Shown piece by piece: positions 19,524-29,087 of a stretch of 57,558 bases of DNA. The translations under genes and the position numbers were made by a program. This DNA is from an uncultured Anaerolineae bacterium. GTDB lineage: Bacteria; Chloroflexota; Anaerolineae; Aggregatilineales; UBA2796. The stretch spans positions 1 through 57,558 of the forward strand of contig CALKXH010000120.1 in the NCBI GenBank assembly GCA_938005675.1. The letters run 5' to 3'. The notes under the pieces are model-generated. The model saw only the letters and a list, made by a program, of their open reading frames with translations. It searched no databases and was not told where the DNA came from. How positions within the stretch are numbered: position 1 is the stretch's first letter; the number at the start of each line of letters is the position of its first letter.

Positions 19524-19527
<4 letters not shown>
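17875..19527 (+). CDS. hoxF: Hydrogenase diaphorase subunit HoxF (NuoF-like, FMN/NADH-binding)
   Basis: NAD(H)-binding subunit. I start at the ATG at 17875 (550 residues) just after the hoxE stop, with GGAGGAG at a good distance. The N-terminal ~120 residues are an extra thioredoxin-like [2Fe-2S] domain (CTGTACQSS, then [11 protein letters not shown]). The NuoF core has the glycine-rich NADH/FMN site [16 protein letters not shown] near 164, [13 protein letters not shown], and the [4Fe-4S] site [12 protein letters not shown] near 458 with the fourth Cys in SLCGLGQ. It overlaps hoxU by 4 bp. Confidence 0.95.
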
Positions 19528-20240
<713 letters not shown>

Positions 20241-20254
20241 GTGAGGTATCCCCC

Positions 20255-20788
20255 GTGAGCAAGAAGAAGATCGCGACCATTTGGATGGACGGCTGCTCCG
20301 GCTGCCATATGTCATTCTTGGATATCGACCATCGCCTGCTCGATCTCGCCGACTTGATCGAGATCGTCCACAGCCCGATTGTCGATCACAAAGACTTCCC
20401 GCCCGACGTCGACGTGACGCTGGTGGAAGGCGCCGTGAGCAGCGACGAAGATTACGAGAAAATCCTCAAGGTGCGCGCGCGCACGAAAATCCTCGTGGCG
20501 ATGGGCGATTGCGCCGTGAGCGCCAACGTGCCTGCCATGCGCAACCGCTTCACGCCGAAGGCGCTGCAAGAGGCGGTCTACCTTGCGCCGAACATGGCGA
20601 ATCCGCAGCTGCCGCACGGCACTGTGCCGATTCTGCTGCCGCGCGTGCGCCCAGTGCATGAGGTGGTGAAGGTCGATGTGTTCGTGCCGGGCTGCCCGCC
20701 CTCCAACGATACGCTCTTCTACGTGCTGAGCGAGCTGATCCACGGGCGGATGCCCGATCTGAGCGATAAAACGCGCTTCGGCGCATGA
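20255..20788 (+). CDS. hoxY: [NiFe]-hydrogenase small subunit HoxY
   Basis: 177-residue small subunit with only the proximal [4Fe-4S] cluster, as usual for cytoplasmic group 3 enzymes. Ligand motifs: DGCSGCHMSF near 13, MGDCAVSANVP near 84, and FVPGCPPSND near 145. It starts with GTG at 20255, preceded by GAGG at ~9 nt. There is no signal peptide, in line with a soluble NAD-linked enzyme. Confidence 0.95.
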   Translation: MSKKKIATIWMDGCSGCHMSFLDIDHRLLDLADLIEIVHSPIVDHKDFPPDVDVTLVEGAVSSDEDYEKILKVRARTKILVAMGDCAVSANVPAMRNRFTPKALQEAVYLAPNMANPQLPHGTVPILLPRVRPVHEVVKVDVFVPGCPPSNDTLFYVLSELIHGRMPDLSDKTRFGA

Positions 20789-20798
20789 TGAGGTGCTT

Positions 20799-22214
20799 AT
20801 GAGCCGAGAGATCACCATCAATCCAGTGACGCGCATCGAGGGTCACGGCAAGATCACCATCTACCTCGCCGATGACGGCAGTGTGGCGGATGCCAAGTTC
20901 CACGTCACGCAGCTGCGCGGCTTCGAGAAATTCGCCGAAGGGCGCCCCTTCCACGAGATGCCCTCGCTGATGGCGCGCATCTGCGGCATCTGCCCCGTCA
21001 GCCACCTGATCGCCAGCGCCAAAGCCTGCGATGCCTTGCTCGGCGTGCGCATCCCGCCGACGGCAGCCGCCCTGCGCCGCGTGATGAACCTCGCCCAGAT
21101 CGCTCAATCGCACGCCCTGAGCTTCTTCTACCTCTCCGCGCCCGATCTGCTCTTGGGCATGGATAGCGATCCCAGCCAGCGCAACCTGTTCGGGATGCTC
21201 GCCGCCAACCCGCAGTTGGCGCGCGATGGCGTCACGTTACGCCAAACCGGTCAGCAGATCATCGAGATTCTGGGCGGCAAGCGCATCCATCCCGGCTGGC
21301 TGGTGCCCGGCGGCGTCAGCGAGCCGCTCAGCGCCGAAAAGCGCGACCGCATCCTTGCCATGTTGCCCAACGCCATCGCCATCACGCAGCAAGCCATCCA
21401 CTGGTTCAAGTCGATCTTGCCGCGCTTCAGCGAGGAGATCAGCGTCTTCGCCAACTTCCCGACTCTGCACATGGGCTTGGTGGATCGGCGCGGCAACCTT
21501 GAGACTTATGACGGCTACTTGCGCATCGTCGATGCCGACGGCAACGTCGTTGAGGATCGCATGACGCCAGAAGATTACCTCGATCTGATCGAGGAGGCTG
21601 TTGAGCCGCACAGCTTCTTGAAGTCGCCCTACTACAAGCCGCGCGGCTACACCGACGGCATGTTGCGCGTCGGACCGCTCTCGCGCTTGCTGGTTGCCGA
21701 TCAGATCAGCACCCCGTTGGCGAACGCTGAGCTGCAGGCGTTCCGCCAAATCCCCGAGCGCCAAAGTTCATTCTACTACCATCTGGCGCGCCTGATCGAG
21801 ATGCTCTATGCATGGGAGGAGATTCAGCGCGTCCTGAAGACGTCGGATATCCTCAGTGAGCATGTGCGCGCTTACGCCGAGCCGAACGCTTTCGAGGGGG
21901 TCGGCATCAGCGAGGCGCCGCGCGGCACGCTGATGCATCACTACAAGATCGACAAAAACGGCTTGATCACCTACGTCAACCTCGTGATCGCCACCGGTCA
22001 TAACAATCTGGCGATGAACGCGGGCGTCAAGCAGGTGGCGCAGCGCTTCGTACACGGCGACCGCCTCAGCGAGGGGATGCTCAATCGAGTCGAGGCGGTC
22101 ATCCGCACCTTCGATCCATGCCTGAGCTGCTCCACGCACGCCATCGGACAGATGCCGCTGCACATCCAGCTGGTTGCGCCGAACGGCGAAGTCCTAGACG
22201 AGATCGCGCGATGA
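20799..22214 (+). CDS. hoxH: [NiFe]-hydrogenase large subunit HoxH
   Basis: Catalytic Ni-Fe subunit. The ATG at 20799 has GAGG five nt upstream and yields 471 residues; a GTG two codons earlier is less likely. L1 motif RICGIC (Cys62, Cys65) and L2 motif DPCLSCSTH (Cys441, Cys444, His447) supply the four Ni-Fe ligands, and the N-terminus carries the usual [11 protein letters not shown]. Twenty-four residues follow His447; removing this tail after His447 is the job of the maturation protease encoded next. Together with HoxEFU this is a group 3d, NAD-coupled bidirectional hydrogenase. Confidence 0.96.
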   Translation: MSREITINPVTRIEGHGKITIYLADDGSVADAKFHVTQLRGFEKFAEGRPFHEMPSLMARICGICPVSHLIASAKACDALLGVRIPPTAAALRRVMNLAQIAQSHALSFFYLSAPDLLLGMDSDPSQRNLFGMLAANPQLARDGVTLRQTGQQIIEILGGKRIHPGWLVPGGVSEPLSAEKRDRILAMLPNAIAITQQAIHWFKSILPRFSEEISVFANFPTLHMGLVDRRGNLETYDGYLRIVDADGNVVEDRMTPEDYLDLIEEAVEPHSFLKSPYYKPRGYTDGMLRVGPLSRLLVADQISTPLANAELQAFRQIPERQSSFYYHLARLIEMLYAWEEIQRVLKTSDILSEHVRAYAEPNAFEGVGISEAPRGTLMHHYKIDKNGLITYVNLVIATGHNNLAMNAGVKQVAQRFVHGDRLSEGMLNRVEAVIRTFDPCLSCSTHAIGQMPLHIQLVAPNGEVLDEIAR

Positions 22215-22224
22215 GCGCTGCCAT

Positions 22225-22253
22225 CCACAGGTCAGTTCGCAACTGACCTCTGG
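22225..22253 (+). other. Strong hairpin between hoxH and hoxW
   Basis: AGGTCAGTT (22229-22237) pairs perfectly with AACTGACCT (22241-22249) around a CGC loop; after one C-C mismatch three more pairs (CCA/TGG) extend the stem to 12 bp. The next bases are TCTTCTGCTT, pyrimidine-rich but not a true U tract. It may protect the hox mRNA 3' end or partly stop transcription before the maturation genes. Confidence 0.65.
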
Positions 22254-22274
22254 TCTTCTGCTTGGAAAGAGCCT

Positions 22275-22724
22275 ATGCGCCTCGTGATCGGCATCGGCAA
22301 CACTTTGCGCGGCGATGACGGCATCGGCGTGAGGGTGGCGCAGCGCCTCGCGGCGCAGCACAGCGCGCCCGATCTTGAGGTAATCGCCTGCCACCAGCTG
22401 ACCCCTGAGCTGATCGCGCCGATCAGCCAAGCTGAGCAGGTCATCTTCGTAGATGCCAGCGCGACTCAGCCCGCTGGCAGCGTGCAAGCGCAGCCGCTCC
22501 ATCTGCAGAGCGCGCCGCCGCTCTCCGCCCATCACGTCACGCCCGCCGCTTTGCTGATGGCTGCCGATCTGCTCTACGGCGCGCAGCCGCGCAGTGCGCT
22601 GATCAGCGTTGGCGCGCAAGATTTCAGCTTCGGCGAGCGGCTCTCGCCGCCTGTGGCGGAGGCGTTGCCGCGCGCCGTGGCGCTGGTCTTGAGCTTGCTG
22701 GAGCCGCAAAGGGAGGTGACCTAG
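22275..22724 (+). CDS. hoxW: Hydrogenase maturation protease HoxW
   Basis: 149-residue endopeptidase of the HyaD/HybD/HoxW family that trims the C-terminal tail of the large subunit after nickel insertion. Family marks: VIGIGNTLRGDDGIGVRV (Ni-sensing Asp near 15), FVDAS near 59, and the SAHHVTP histidine near 83. It lies 60 bp after hoxH, beyond a strong hairpin, and its stop is followed two bp later by a short frame with an excellent ribosome-binding site. Confidence 0.93.
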   Translation: MRLVIGIGNTLRGDDGIGVRVAQRLAAQHSAPDLEVIACHQLTPELIAPISQAEQVIFVDASATQPAGSVQAQPLHLQSAPPLSAHHVTPAALLMAADLLYGAQPRSALISVGAQDFSFGERLSPPVAEALPRAVALVLSLLEPQREVT

Positions 22725-22726
22725 CT

Positions 22727-22879
22727 ATGTCAGACAAATTGGGCATTTCGCAGGTCGCTCACGCAACAGGGCAACGAGTGGTTGCGAGAGAAAATCCTCA
22801 AGGATGCGATGCCGCGATAACAGAGACTGAAGACTGTCTGCTCGATATGCTGACTTATGATCGCTCCGAGAAGACATGA
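22727..22879 (+). CDS. Possible small protein (50 residues) between hoxW and hypF
   Basis: An uninterrupted 50-codon frame starts at ATG 22727 with GGGAGGTGA ending about 7 nt before it, the best Shine-Dalgarno sequence in this operon, and its TGA overlaps the hypF ATG (ATGA). hypF itself has only a weak site, so this frame could couple hypF translation. The product is charged, has two cysteines and ends DMLTYDRSEKT; I recognise no family. Third-position GC is about 47%, far below the ~80% typical of its neighbours, which argues either for recent origin or against coding. Confidence 0.45.
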   Translation: MSDKLGISQVAHATGQRVVARENPQGCDAAITETEDCLLDMLTYDRSEKT

Positions 22880-25203
22880 CAGCACGGCGTCTGCGCCTGC
22901 AGCTGAGCGGCGTGGTGCAAGGCGTCGGCTTCCGACCCTTCGTCTATCGCTTGGCGGGCGCTCTAGGGCTGGGCGGCTGGATCGTCAACGCGCCGCACGG
23001 CGTGATCATCGAGATTGAGGGCGATTCGGCGGCGCTTGAGGCGTTCCTCGCGCGCTTGCCGCGCGAAAAGCCCGCTCATGCCCTGATCACTGCCCTTGAA
23101 CAGAGCGAAATCCCGCCTTGCGGCGAGCGCGCCTTCGAGATTCGGGATAGCTGCGCTGAGGGTGCGCGCACTGCCCTGATCCTGCCCGACCTCGCCACCT
23201 GCCCCGACTGCCTGCGCGAGCTGTTCGATCCCGCTGATCGGCGCTACCGCTATCCGTTCATCAATTGCACGCACTGCGGACCGCGCTACAGCCTCATCCT
23301 CAGCCTGCCCTACGACCGCCCTAACACCACCATGCGCGCCTTCGCACTCTGCGAGGCGTGTCGGCGTGAGTACGAGAATCCGCTGGATCGGCGCTTTCAC
23401 GCCCAGCCGACAGCCTGTCCGCATTGCGGACCGCAACTGGCGGCGTGGTCGCCGAGCGGCGCGTTGTTGGCGGAGCGCGATGCGGCGCTGCGCTTAGCGG
23501 AGCAGGCGCTGCGCGACGGTCAGATCGTGGCGTTGAAAGGCTTAGGCGGCTTTCAGCTGCTCTGCGATGCGCGCAATCCCGAGGCCGTGGGGCGGCTGCG
23601 CGCGCGCAAGCGCCGTCCGGAGAAGCCCTTTGCCGTCATGTTGCCCGATCTGGAGACCGCGCGCCGTCTCTGCCACGTCGACGAGGCGGAGGCGGCGCTG
23701 CTGACCTCGCCCGCCGCCCCGATTGTCTTGCTCAGGCTGCGCTCAACCGAGCTGGCTGAGGCGGTCGCGCCGCACAACCCGTATCTGGGCGCGATGTTGC
23801 CCTACACGCCGCTGCATCACTTGCTGATGCGCGATCTCGGCTTCCCAATCGTGGCGACCAGCGGCAACCTGAGCGGCGAGCCGATCTGCACGGACGAGCG
23901 CGAGGCTTTGGCGCGCTTGAGCGGGATCGCCGACCTGTTCCTCGTACACGACCGTCCCATCGCCCGCGCGGTCGATGACTCGGTCGTATGCGTGGCGCTC
24001 GGCAAGCCGCTGATTTTGCGACGGGCGCGCGGCTACGCGCCGTTGCCCGTCTCTGCCCCGTCGGAGGCGCCCTTCCCGCCTTTGGTCGCGCTCGGCGCGC
24101 ACCAGAAGAACACCATCTGCGCGGCGGAAGGCGAGCGCGCCATCTTGAGCCAGCACATCGGCGATCTCGATAACGCCGAGAGCGAGCGCGCTTTCATCCA
24201 GACCCTAGACGACTTGATGCGGCTGTACGCCGTGCAGCCGCGCCTGGTCGTCTGTGACGCGCACCCTGATTACCTCAGCACGCAACACGCCGAGCAGCTC
24301 GCCACCGAGCGGGGCGTCCCGCTCCTGCGCGTGCAGCATCATTATGCGCACGCGCTCGCCTGCATGGCGGAGAACGCCATTGCGCCGCCGTTTTTGGCTG
24401 TGGCGTGGGATGGCACGGGCTACGGCGCCGATGGCACGATCTGGGGCGGCGAGTTTTTGCGAGTGACAGCCGAAAATTTCGAGCGCGTCGGGGCGTGGCG
24501 CGCTTTCCCATTGATCGGCGGCGAGGCGGCGGCGCGCGAGCCGCGTCGGAGCGCGCTGGGCGCGCTGTGGGCGATGTACGGCGGCGCGCTGCCCGAATCG
24601 CTCTACGATTTGCCGCCGCTGCGCGCTTTCACGCCCGCCGAGCTGCGCTTGCTGCTCCAGGCGCTGGAGCGCGGCGTCAACGCGCCGCTGACCAGCAGCG
24701 CGGGCAGGCTCTTCGATGTCGTCGCCAGCCTGCTGGACTTGAATCAGCGCATGAGCTTTGAGGGGCAAGCCGCCATGCGCCTTGAGTTCGCCGCCTTAGC
24801 TGCCGCCCAAAATACTGATGAATCTTACCCCTTTGAAGTGACAACCATCACTACTGCAAATGGGCAGCCGATGCGAATCATTGACTATGCACGGATTCTT
24901 GAGGCAATCATGAGCGATCTGCGACGGGGCGTCTCGGCAATGGACATAGCGCGGCGTTTCCATCAGACGCTGTGCGCGGTCATCCTTGCGCAGGCGCAAG
25001 CGGCAGGTCTGGAGCGCGTGGCGCTGTGCGGCGGTTGCTTCCAGAACCGTTTCTTGTTAGCAGGGGCGGTCGCCGCGCTGCAGAGGGCGGGCTTCACGCC
25101 GTTTTGGTCGGCGCAAGTGCCGCCTAACGATGGCGGCATCGCCTATGGGCAAGCCATCGCGGCGCGCCGCTGGCTCAACTCACGCGATCAGGAGAGAGGC
25201 TGA
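22876..25203 (+). CDS. hypF: Carbamoyltransferase HypF (hydrogenase cyanide-ligand synthesis)
   Basis: Converts carbamoyl phosphate and ATP to carbamoyl-adenylate and passes the carbamoyl group to HypE, the source of the CN- ligands of the Ni-Fe site. Domain order in 775 residues: acylphosphatase (1-90, GVVQGVGFRPFVYRLA), two zinc-finger halves (CPDC...CTHCGPRYS near 112-135, CEAC...CPHCGP near 160-185), YrdC-like (about 200-390, KGLGGFQLLCDA and VATSGNLSGEPI), and the Kae1-like kinase-fold domain (HHYAHALACMAE, WDGTGYGADGTIWGGEF, CGGCFQNRFL). Normal length. A stretch near 24815-24990 is visibly more AT-rich than the rest but keeps the frame. Confidence 0.95.
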   Translation: MTARRLRLQLSGVVQGVGFRPFVYRLAGALGLGGWIVNAPHGVIIEIEGDSAALEAFLARLPREKPAHALITALEQSEIPPCGERAFEIRDSCAEGARTALILPDLATCPDCLRELFDPADRRYRYPFINCTHCGPRYSLILSLPYDRPNTTMRAFALCEACRREYENPLDRRFHAQPTACPHCGPQLAAWSPSGALLAERDAALRLAEQALRDGQIVALKGLGGFQLLCDARNPEAVGRLRARKRRPEKPFAVMLPDLETARRLCHVDEAEAALLTSPAAPIVLLRLRSTELAEAVAPHNPYLGAMLPYTPLHHLLMRDLGFPIVATSGNLSGEPICTDEREALARLSGIADLFLVHDRPIARAVDDSVVCVALGKPLILRRARGYAPLPVSAPSEAPFPPLVALGAHQKNTICAAEGERAILSQHIGDLDNAESERAFIQTLDDLMRLYAVQPRLVVCDAHPDYLSTQHAEQLATERGVPLLRVQHHYAHALACMAENAIAPPFLAVAWDGTGYGADGTIWGGEFLRVTAENFERVGAWRAFPLIGGEAAAREPRRSALGALWAMYGGALPESLYDLPPLRAFTPAELRLLLQALERGVNAPLTSSAGRLFDVVASLLDLNQRMSFEGQAAMRLEFAALAAAQNTDESYPFEVTTITTANGQPMRIIDYARILEAIMSDLRRGVSAMDIARRFHQTLCAVILAQAQAAGLERVALCGGCFQNRFLLAGAVAALQRAGFTPFWSAQVPPNDGGIAYGQAIAARRWLNSRDQERG

Positions 25204-25449
25204 ATGTGCCTAGCCGTGCCGGGACAACTCATCAGCATTGACGACGCCGATCCGCTCTTTCGGACGGGCAAAGTCAACTTCGGCGGCATCCTCAAGGAGG
25301 TCAACCTTGCTTACGTGCCTGAGGCGAAAGTCGGCGATTACGTGATCGTCCACGTCGGCTTTGCGCTCAGCGTGGTAGACCCCGACGAGGCGGCGCGCGT
25401 CTTTGAATACTTGGCAGACATGGACGAGTTAGGAGAACTTGAGGAATGA
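25204..25449 (+). CDS. hypC: Hydrogenase assembly chaperone HypC
   Basis: 81-residue HypC/HupF chaperone. The diagnostic N-terminus MCLAVPGQL is intact, with Cys2 that binds the Fe(CN)2CO unit and the large subunit. It starts directly after the hypF stop and overlaps the next gene (PFOR) by 4 bp (ATGA). hypA, hypB, hypD and hypE are not in the window and must be elsewhere if the hydrogenase matures. Confidence 0.94.
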   Translation: MCLAVPGQLISIDDADPLFRTGKVNFGGILKEVNLAYVPEAKVGDYVIVHVGFALSVVDPDEAARVFEYLADMDELGELEE

Positions 25450-28400
25450 CTGAATACATAACCCTTGACGGCAACGAGGCGGTCGCCAAGATCGCCTATA
25501 AGCTGAGCGAGGTGATCGCCATCTATCCGATCACGCCGTCCTCGCCGATGGGCGAATGGGCGGATGAGTGGGCGAGCCTTGAAGAGCCGAATCTGTGGGG
25601 CGTGGTGCCGCAGGTGGTCGAGATGCAAAGCGAGGGCGGCGCTGCCGGCGCCATTCACGGCGCGCTGCAGGCGGGCGCGCTCGCCACAACCTTCACCGCC
25701 TCGCAGGGCTTGCTGCTAATGATCCCGAATATGTACAAGATCGCCGGCGAACTCACCCCGACGGTCTTTCATATCGCGGCGCGCTCCATCGCGGCGCAGG
25801 CGCTCAGCATCTTCGGCGATCACCAAGACGTGATGGCAGTCCGCCAGACTGGCTGGGCGATGCTCGCCTCCAACTCGGTGCAGGAGGCGCACGACCTAGC
25901 CCTGATCGCGCACGCTGCTACGCTCAAGGCGCGCCTTCCGTTCTTGCACTTCTTCGATGGCTTCCGCACCTCGCACGAAGTCCAGAAGATCGCGCTGATC
26001 GAAGACGACGTGCTGCGCGCCCTGATCGATGACGAGCTGATCGCCGCCCATCGCGCGCGCGCCCTCTCGCCCGATCATCCCGTCCTGCGCGGCACGGCGC
26101 AAAACCCCGATACCTACTTCCAAGCCCGCGAGACGGTCAACCCGTTCTACGCCGCCTGCCCGCAGATCGTCCAAGAGACGATGGATCAGTTCGCGGCGCT
26201 CACTGGCAGGCAGTATAAGCTCTACGAGTACTACGGCGCGCCCGATGCCGACCGCGTCATCGTCATCATGGGCAGCGGCGCCGAGACCGTCCACGAGACC
26301 ATCGATTATCTGAACGCGCGCGGCGAGAAATTGGGCGTGCTGAAGGTGCGGCTGTTCCGTCCCTTCGCTGCTGAGCTGTTCGCGGCGGCGTTGCCGCAGA
26401 GCGTGCGCGCCATCGCCGTGCTGGATCGCACCAAAGAGCCGGGCGCGGCGGGCGAGCCGCTCTACCTCGATGTGGTCAATGCGCTCTACGAGGCGTGGCA
26501 GGGCGAGTCATTGCCGCGCGTGGTCGGCGGGCGCTACGGACTCTCCAGCAAAGAGTTCACGCCGGGCATGGTCAAGGCAATTTACGAGAATTTGGCGCAG
26601 CCTAAGCCTAAGAACCACTTCACGGTCGGCATCATCGACGACCTCAGCCACACCAGCCTCGCCTTCGACCCCGACTTCTCGGTTGAGCCTGAGACGACCG
26701 TGCGGGCGCTCTTCTACGGCTTGGGCGCTGATGGCACCGTCGGCGCTAACAAGAATTCGATCAAGATCATCGGCGAGAACACCGATAACTATGCGCAGGG
26801 CTACTTCGTCTACGACTCAAAGAAATCCGGCAGCATGACCATCTCGCACCTGCGCTTCGGCAAGACACCCATTCGCAGCATCTACCTGATCACCAAAGCG
26901 AACTTCGTCGCCTGCCATCAGCCCAACTTCCTAGAGCGCTACGATATCCTGCGCGACGCCGTGGAGGGCGGCACGTTCCTGCTCAACACGCCCTACGGAC
27001 CCGACGAGGTCTGGGATCGGCTGCCGCGCCGCGTCCAAGAGCAGATCATCGCCAAGCGCCTGAAGTTCTACGTGATCGACGCCTACAAGGTCGCCGCTGA
27101 GAACGGCATGAAGGGGCGCATCAACACGGTCATGCAGGTGTGTTTCTTCGCCATTGCCGGCGTCTTGCCGCGCGAGGAGGCAATCGCCCAGATCAAGCAC
27201 GCCATCGAGAAGACCTACGGCAAGAAGGGCGAAGAGATCGTGCAGATGAACCTGCGCGCCGTCGACGGCACGCTGGAGCGCCTCTACGAGGTGCGCGTGC
27301 CAGAGCGCATCACCAGCAATATCGAGCTGCTGCCGCCGCTGGTCGGCAATCCGCCTGAATTCGTGCGCAACGTGCTGGGCGAGATGACCGCGCGGCGCGG
27401 CGATCTGCTGCCGGTGAGCGTCTTCCCGCCCGATGGCACCTACCCGACCGGCACCACCAAGTACGAAAAGCGCAACCTAGCGCTCGAAATCCCCGTCTGG
27501 GAGCCGGATATCTGCATTCAGTGCGGCAAGTGCGCCATGGTCTGCCCGCACGCCGTCATCCGCATCAAAGCGTACCAGCCTGAGCTCCTGGCAGAGGCGC
27601 CGCCCACCTTCAAAGCCACCGACGCCAAAGACACCGATTGGCGCGGCATGAAATACACCATTCAGGTCTCGCCTGAGGACTGCACGGGCTGCGGCATCTG
27701 CGTGGACGTCTGCCCGGCTAAGAGCAAGAGCGCGGCGAATCTGCGCGCCATCAACATGCGTCCGCAGCCGCCTCTGCGCGAGAGCGAGCGCGCCAATTGG
27801 GAATTCTTCGTAGGCTTGCCCGAAGTCGATCGCAGCTTGATCAAGCCGACCAGCATCCGCCAACAGCAGGCGCAAGAGCCGCTCTTCGAGTTCAGCGGCG
27901 CCTGCAGCGGCTGCGGCGAGACGCCCTACATCAAGTTGGCGACCCAACTCTTCGGCGACCGTATGATCGTGGCGAACGCGACGGGCTGCTCCTCGATCTA
28001 CGGCGGCAACATGCCCACCACGCCTTGGACGGTCAACGCGCAAGGCTACGGGCCGGCTTGGTCGAACTCGCTCTTCGAGGATAACGCCGAGTTCGGCTTC
28101 GGCATCCGCGTGGCAATTGATCAGCACGTCGCTTATGCGCGGCACTTGCTCAGCCAGCTCGCAGCCGAGCTGGGCGACCTCGCCGCGCAGATTCTGGAAG
28201 CCGATCAGCGCGACGAGGCGGGCATCTACGCGCAGCGCGAGCGCGTCAAGGCGCTCAAAGCGCGCCTGCAGAGCCTTGAGCGCCCTGAGGCGCGGCGGCT
28301 CTTGGCTGTGGCGGATTACCTCGTCAAGAAGACGGTCTGGCTGATCGGCGGCGATGGCTGGGCATACGACATCGGCTTCGGCGGCTTGGATCACGTCCTC

Positions 28401-28997
28401 TCCAGCGGGCGCAACGTCAAGGTGCTGGTGCTGGATACTGAGGTCTACAGCAACACGGGCGGGCAAGCCTCCAAAGCGACCCCGCGCAGCGCTGTGGCGA
28501 AGTTCGCCGCCGGCGGCAAGCCGACCGCCAAGAAAGACCTCGGCATGATCGCCATGAGCTACGGCAACGTCTACGTGGCGCGCGTGGCGATGGGCGGACG
28601 CGACGAACAGACCCTGCGCGCCTTCATCGAGGCGGAGGCGTACGACGGACCGGCACTGATCATCGCCTACTCGCACTGCATCGCGCACGGCATCAACATG
28701 ATGACGGCAATGCGCAACCAGAAGGCGGCAGTTGAGTCCGGACAGTGGCTGCTCTATCGCTACAACCCCGACCGCGCGGCGCACGGCGAGAATCCGCTCC
28801 AGCTCGACTCGCGCGCGCCCAAGCTGCCCGTCAAGACCTATCTGCAGATGGAGAATCGCTTCAAGATGCTCGAACTGAGCAAGCCGGAGGTGGCGCGCGC
28901 GCTCTTTGAGGAGGCGCAGCGCGACGTCAACACGCGCTATGCGCTCTACGAGTACTTGGCGAGCCGCCCCGTCTCAGTCGGGAACGGGTCGCACTGA
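25446..28997 (+). CDS. nifJ: Pyruvate:ferredoxin (flavodoxin) oxidoreductase, single-chain
   Basis: Thiamine-diphosphate enzyme: pyruvate + CoA + oxidised ferredoxin to acetyl-CoA + CO2 + reduced ferredoxin. The 1183-residue chain is the fused, homodimeric form. Order: domain I with AIYPITPSSPMGEWADEW and the HIAARSIAAQALSIFGDHQD segment; domain II; gamma region with DGTVGANKNSIKIIG; two [4Fe-4S] sites near 688 (CIQCGKCAMVCPH) and 744 (CTGCGICVDVCPAKS); and the TPP domain with CSGCGETPY near 818, GDGWAYDIGFGGLDH near 968, and DTEVYSNTGGQASKATP. Translation is coupled to hypC, putting ferredoxin reduction in the hydrogenase operon. Confidence 0.96.
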   Translation: MTEYITLDGNEAVAKIAYKLSEVIAIYPITPSSPMGEWADEWASLEEPNLWGVVPQVVEMQSEGGAAGAIHGALQAGALATTFTASQGLLLMIPNMYKIAGELTPTVFHIAARSIAAQALSIFGDHQDVMAVRQTGWAMLASNSVQEAHDLALIAHAATLKARLPFLHFFDGFRTSHEVQKIALIEDDVLRALIDDELIAAHRARALSPDHPVLRGTAQNPDTYFQARETVNPFYAACPQIVQETMDQFAALTGRQYKLYEYYGAPDADRVIVIMGSGAETVHETIDYLNARGEKLGVLKVRLFRPFAAELFAAALPQSVRAIAVLDRTKEPGAAGEPLYLDVVNALYEAWQGESLPRVVGGRYGLSSKEFTPGMVKAIYENLAQPKPKNHFTVGIIDDLSHTSLAFDPDFSVEPETTVRALFYGLGADGTVGANKNSIKIIGENTDNYAQGYFVYDSKKSGSMTISHLRFGKTPIRSIYLITKANFVACHQPNFLERYDILRDAVEGGTFLLNTPYGPDEVWDRLPRRVQEQIIAKRLKFYVIDAYKVAAENGMKGRINTVMQVCFFAIAGVLPREEAIAQIKHAIEKTYGKKGEEIVQMNLRAVDGTLERLYEVRVPERITSNIELLPPLVGNPPEFVRNVLGEMTARRGDLLPVSVFPPDGTYPTGTTKYEKRNLALEIPVWEPDICIQCGKCAMVCPHAVIRIKAYQPELLAEAPPTFKATDAKDTDWRGMKYTIQVSPEDCTGCGICVDVCPAKSKSAANLRAINMRPQPPLRESERANWEFFVGLPEVDRSLIKPTSIRQQQAQEPLFEFSGACSGCGETPYIKLATQLFGDRMIVANATGCSSIYGGNMPTTPWTVNAQGYGPAWSNSLFEDNAEFGFGIRVAIDQHVAYARHLLSQLAAELGDLAAQILEADQRDEAGIYAQRERVKALKARLQSLERPEARRLLAVADYLVKKTVWLIGGDGWAYDIGFGGLDHVLSSGRNVKVLVLDTEVYSNTGGQASKATPRSAVAKFAAGGKPTAKKDLGMIAMSYGNVYVARVAMGGRDEQTLRAFIEAEAYDGPALIIAYSHCIAHGINMMTAMRNQKAAVESGQWLLYRYNPDRAAHGENPLQLDSRAPKLPVKTYLQMENRFKMLELSKPEVARALFEEAQRDVNTRYALYEYLASRPVSVGNGSH

Positions 28998-29006
28998 GTT
29001 CAAGGC

Positions 29007-29049
29007 GCGCGATCACCTCTAGCTGCGCCGCAGTTCGAGGTGATCGCGC
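29007..29049 (+). other. Perfect 13-bp inverted repeat after the PFOR gene
   Basis: GCGCGATCACCTC (29007-29019) and GAGGTGATCGCGC (29037-29049) are exact complements with a 17-nt loop, starting 10 bp after the PFOR stop. There is no U tract, so it is not a canonical terminator. It could stabilise the upstream mRNA end or limit read-through into the next gene. Confidence 0.7.
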
Positions 29050-29087
29050 TCAACAGGCGGTCAACATAGCACAGAAGGAAAAGTCCT

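Noticed and set aside
24815-24990. A more AT-rich segment in hypF suggesting an insertion or transferred piece.
   Set aside because: The frame is intact and the segment falls within the Kae1-like domain with expected length, so local composition change alone is too weak a sign.
27477-28784. A 435-codon minus-strand open frame opposite the PFOR gene.
   Set aside because: Shadow of the PFOR reading frame; His/Arg/Ala-rich composition and no start context.
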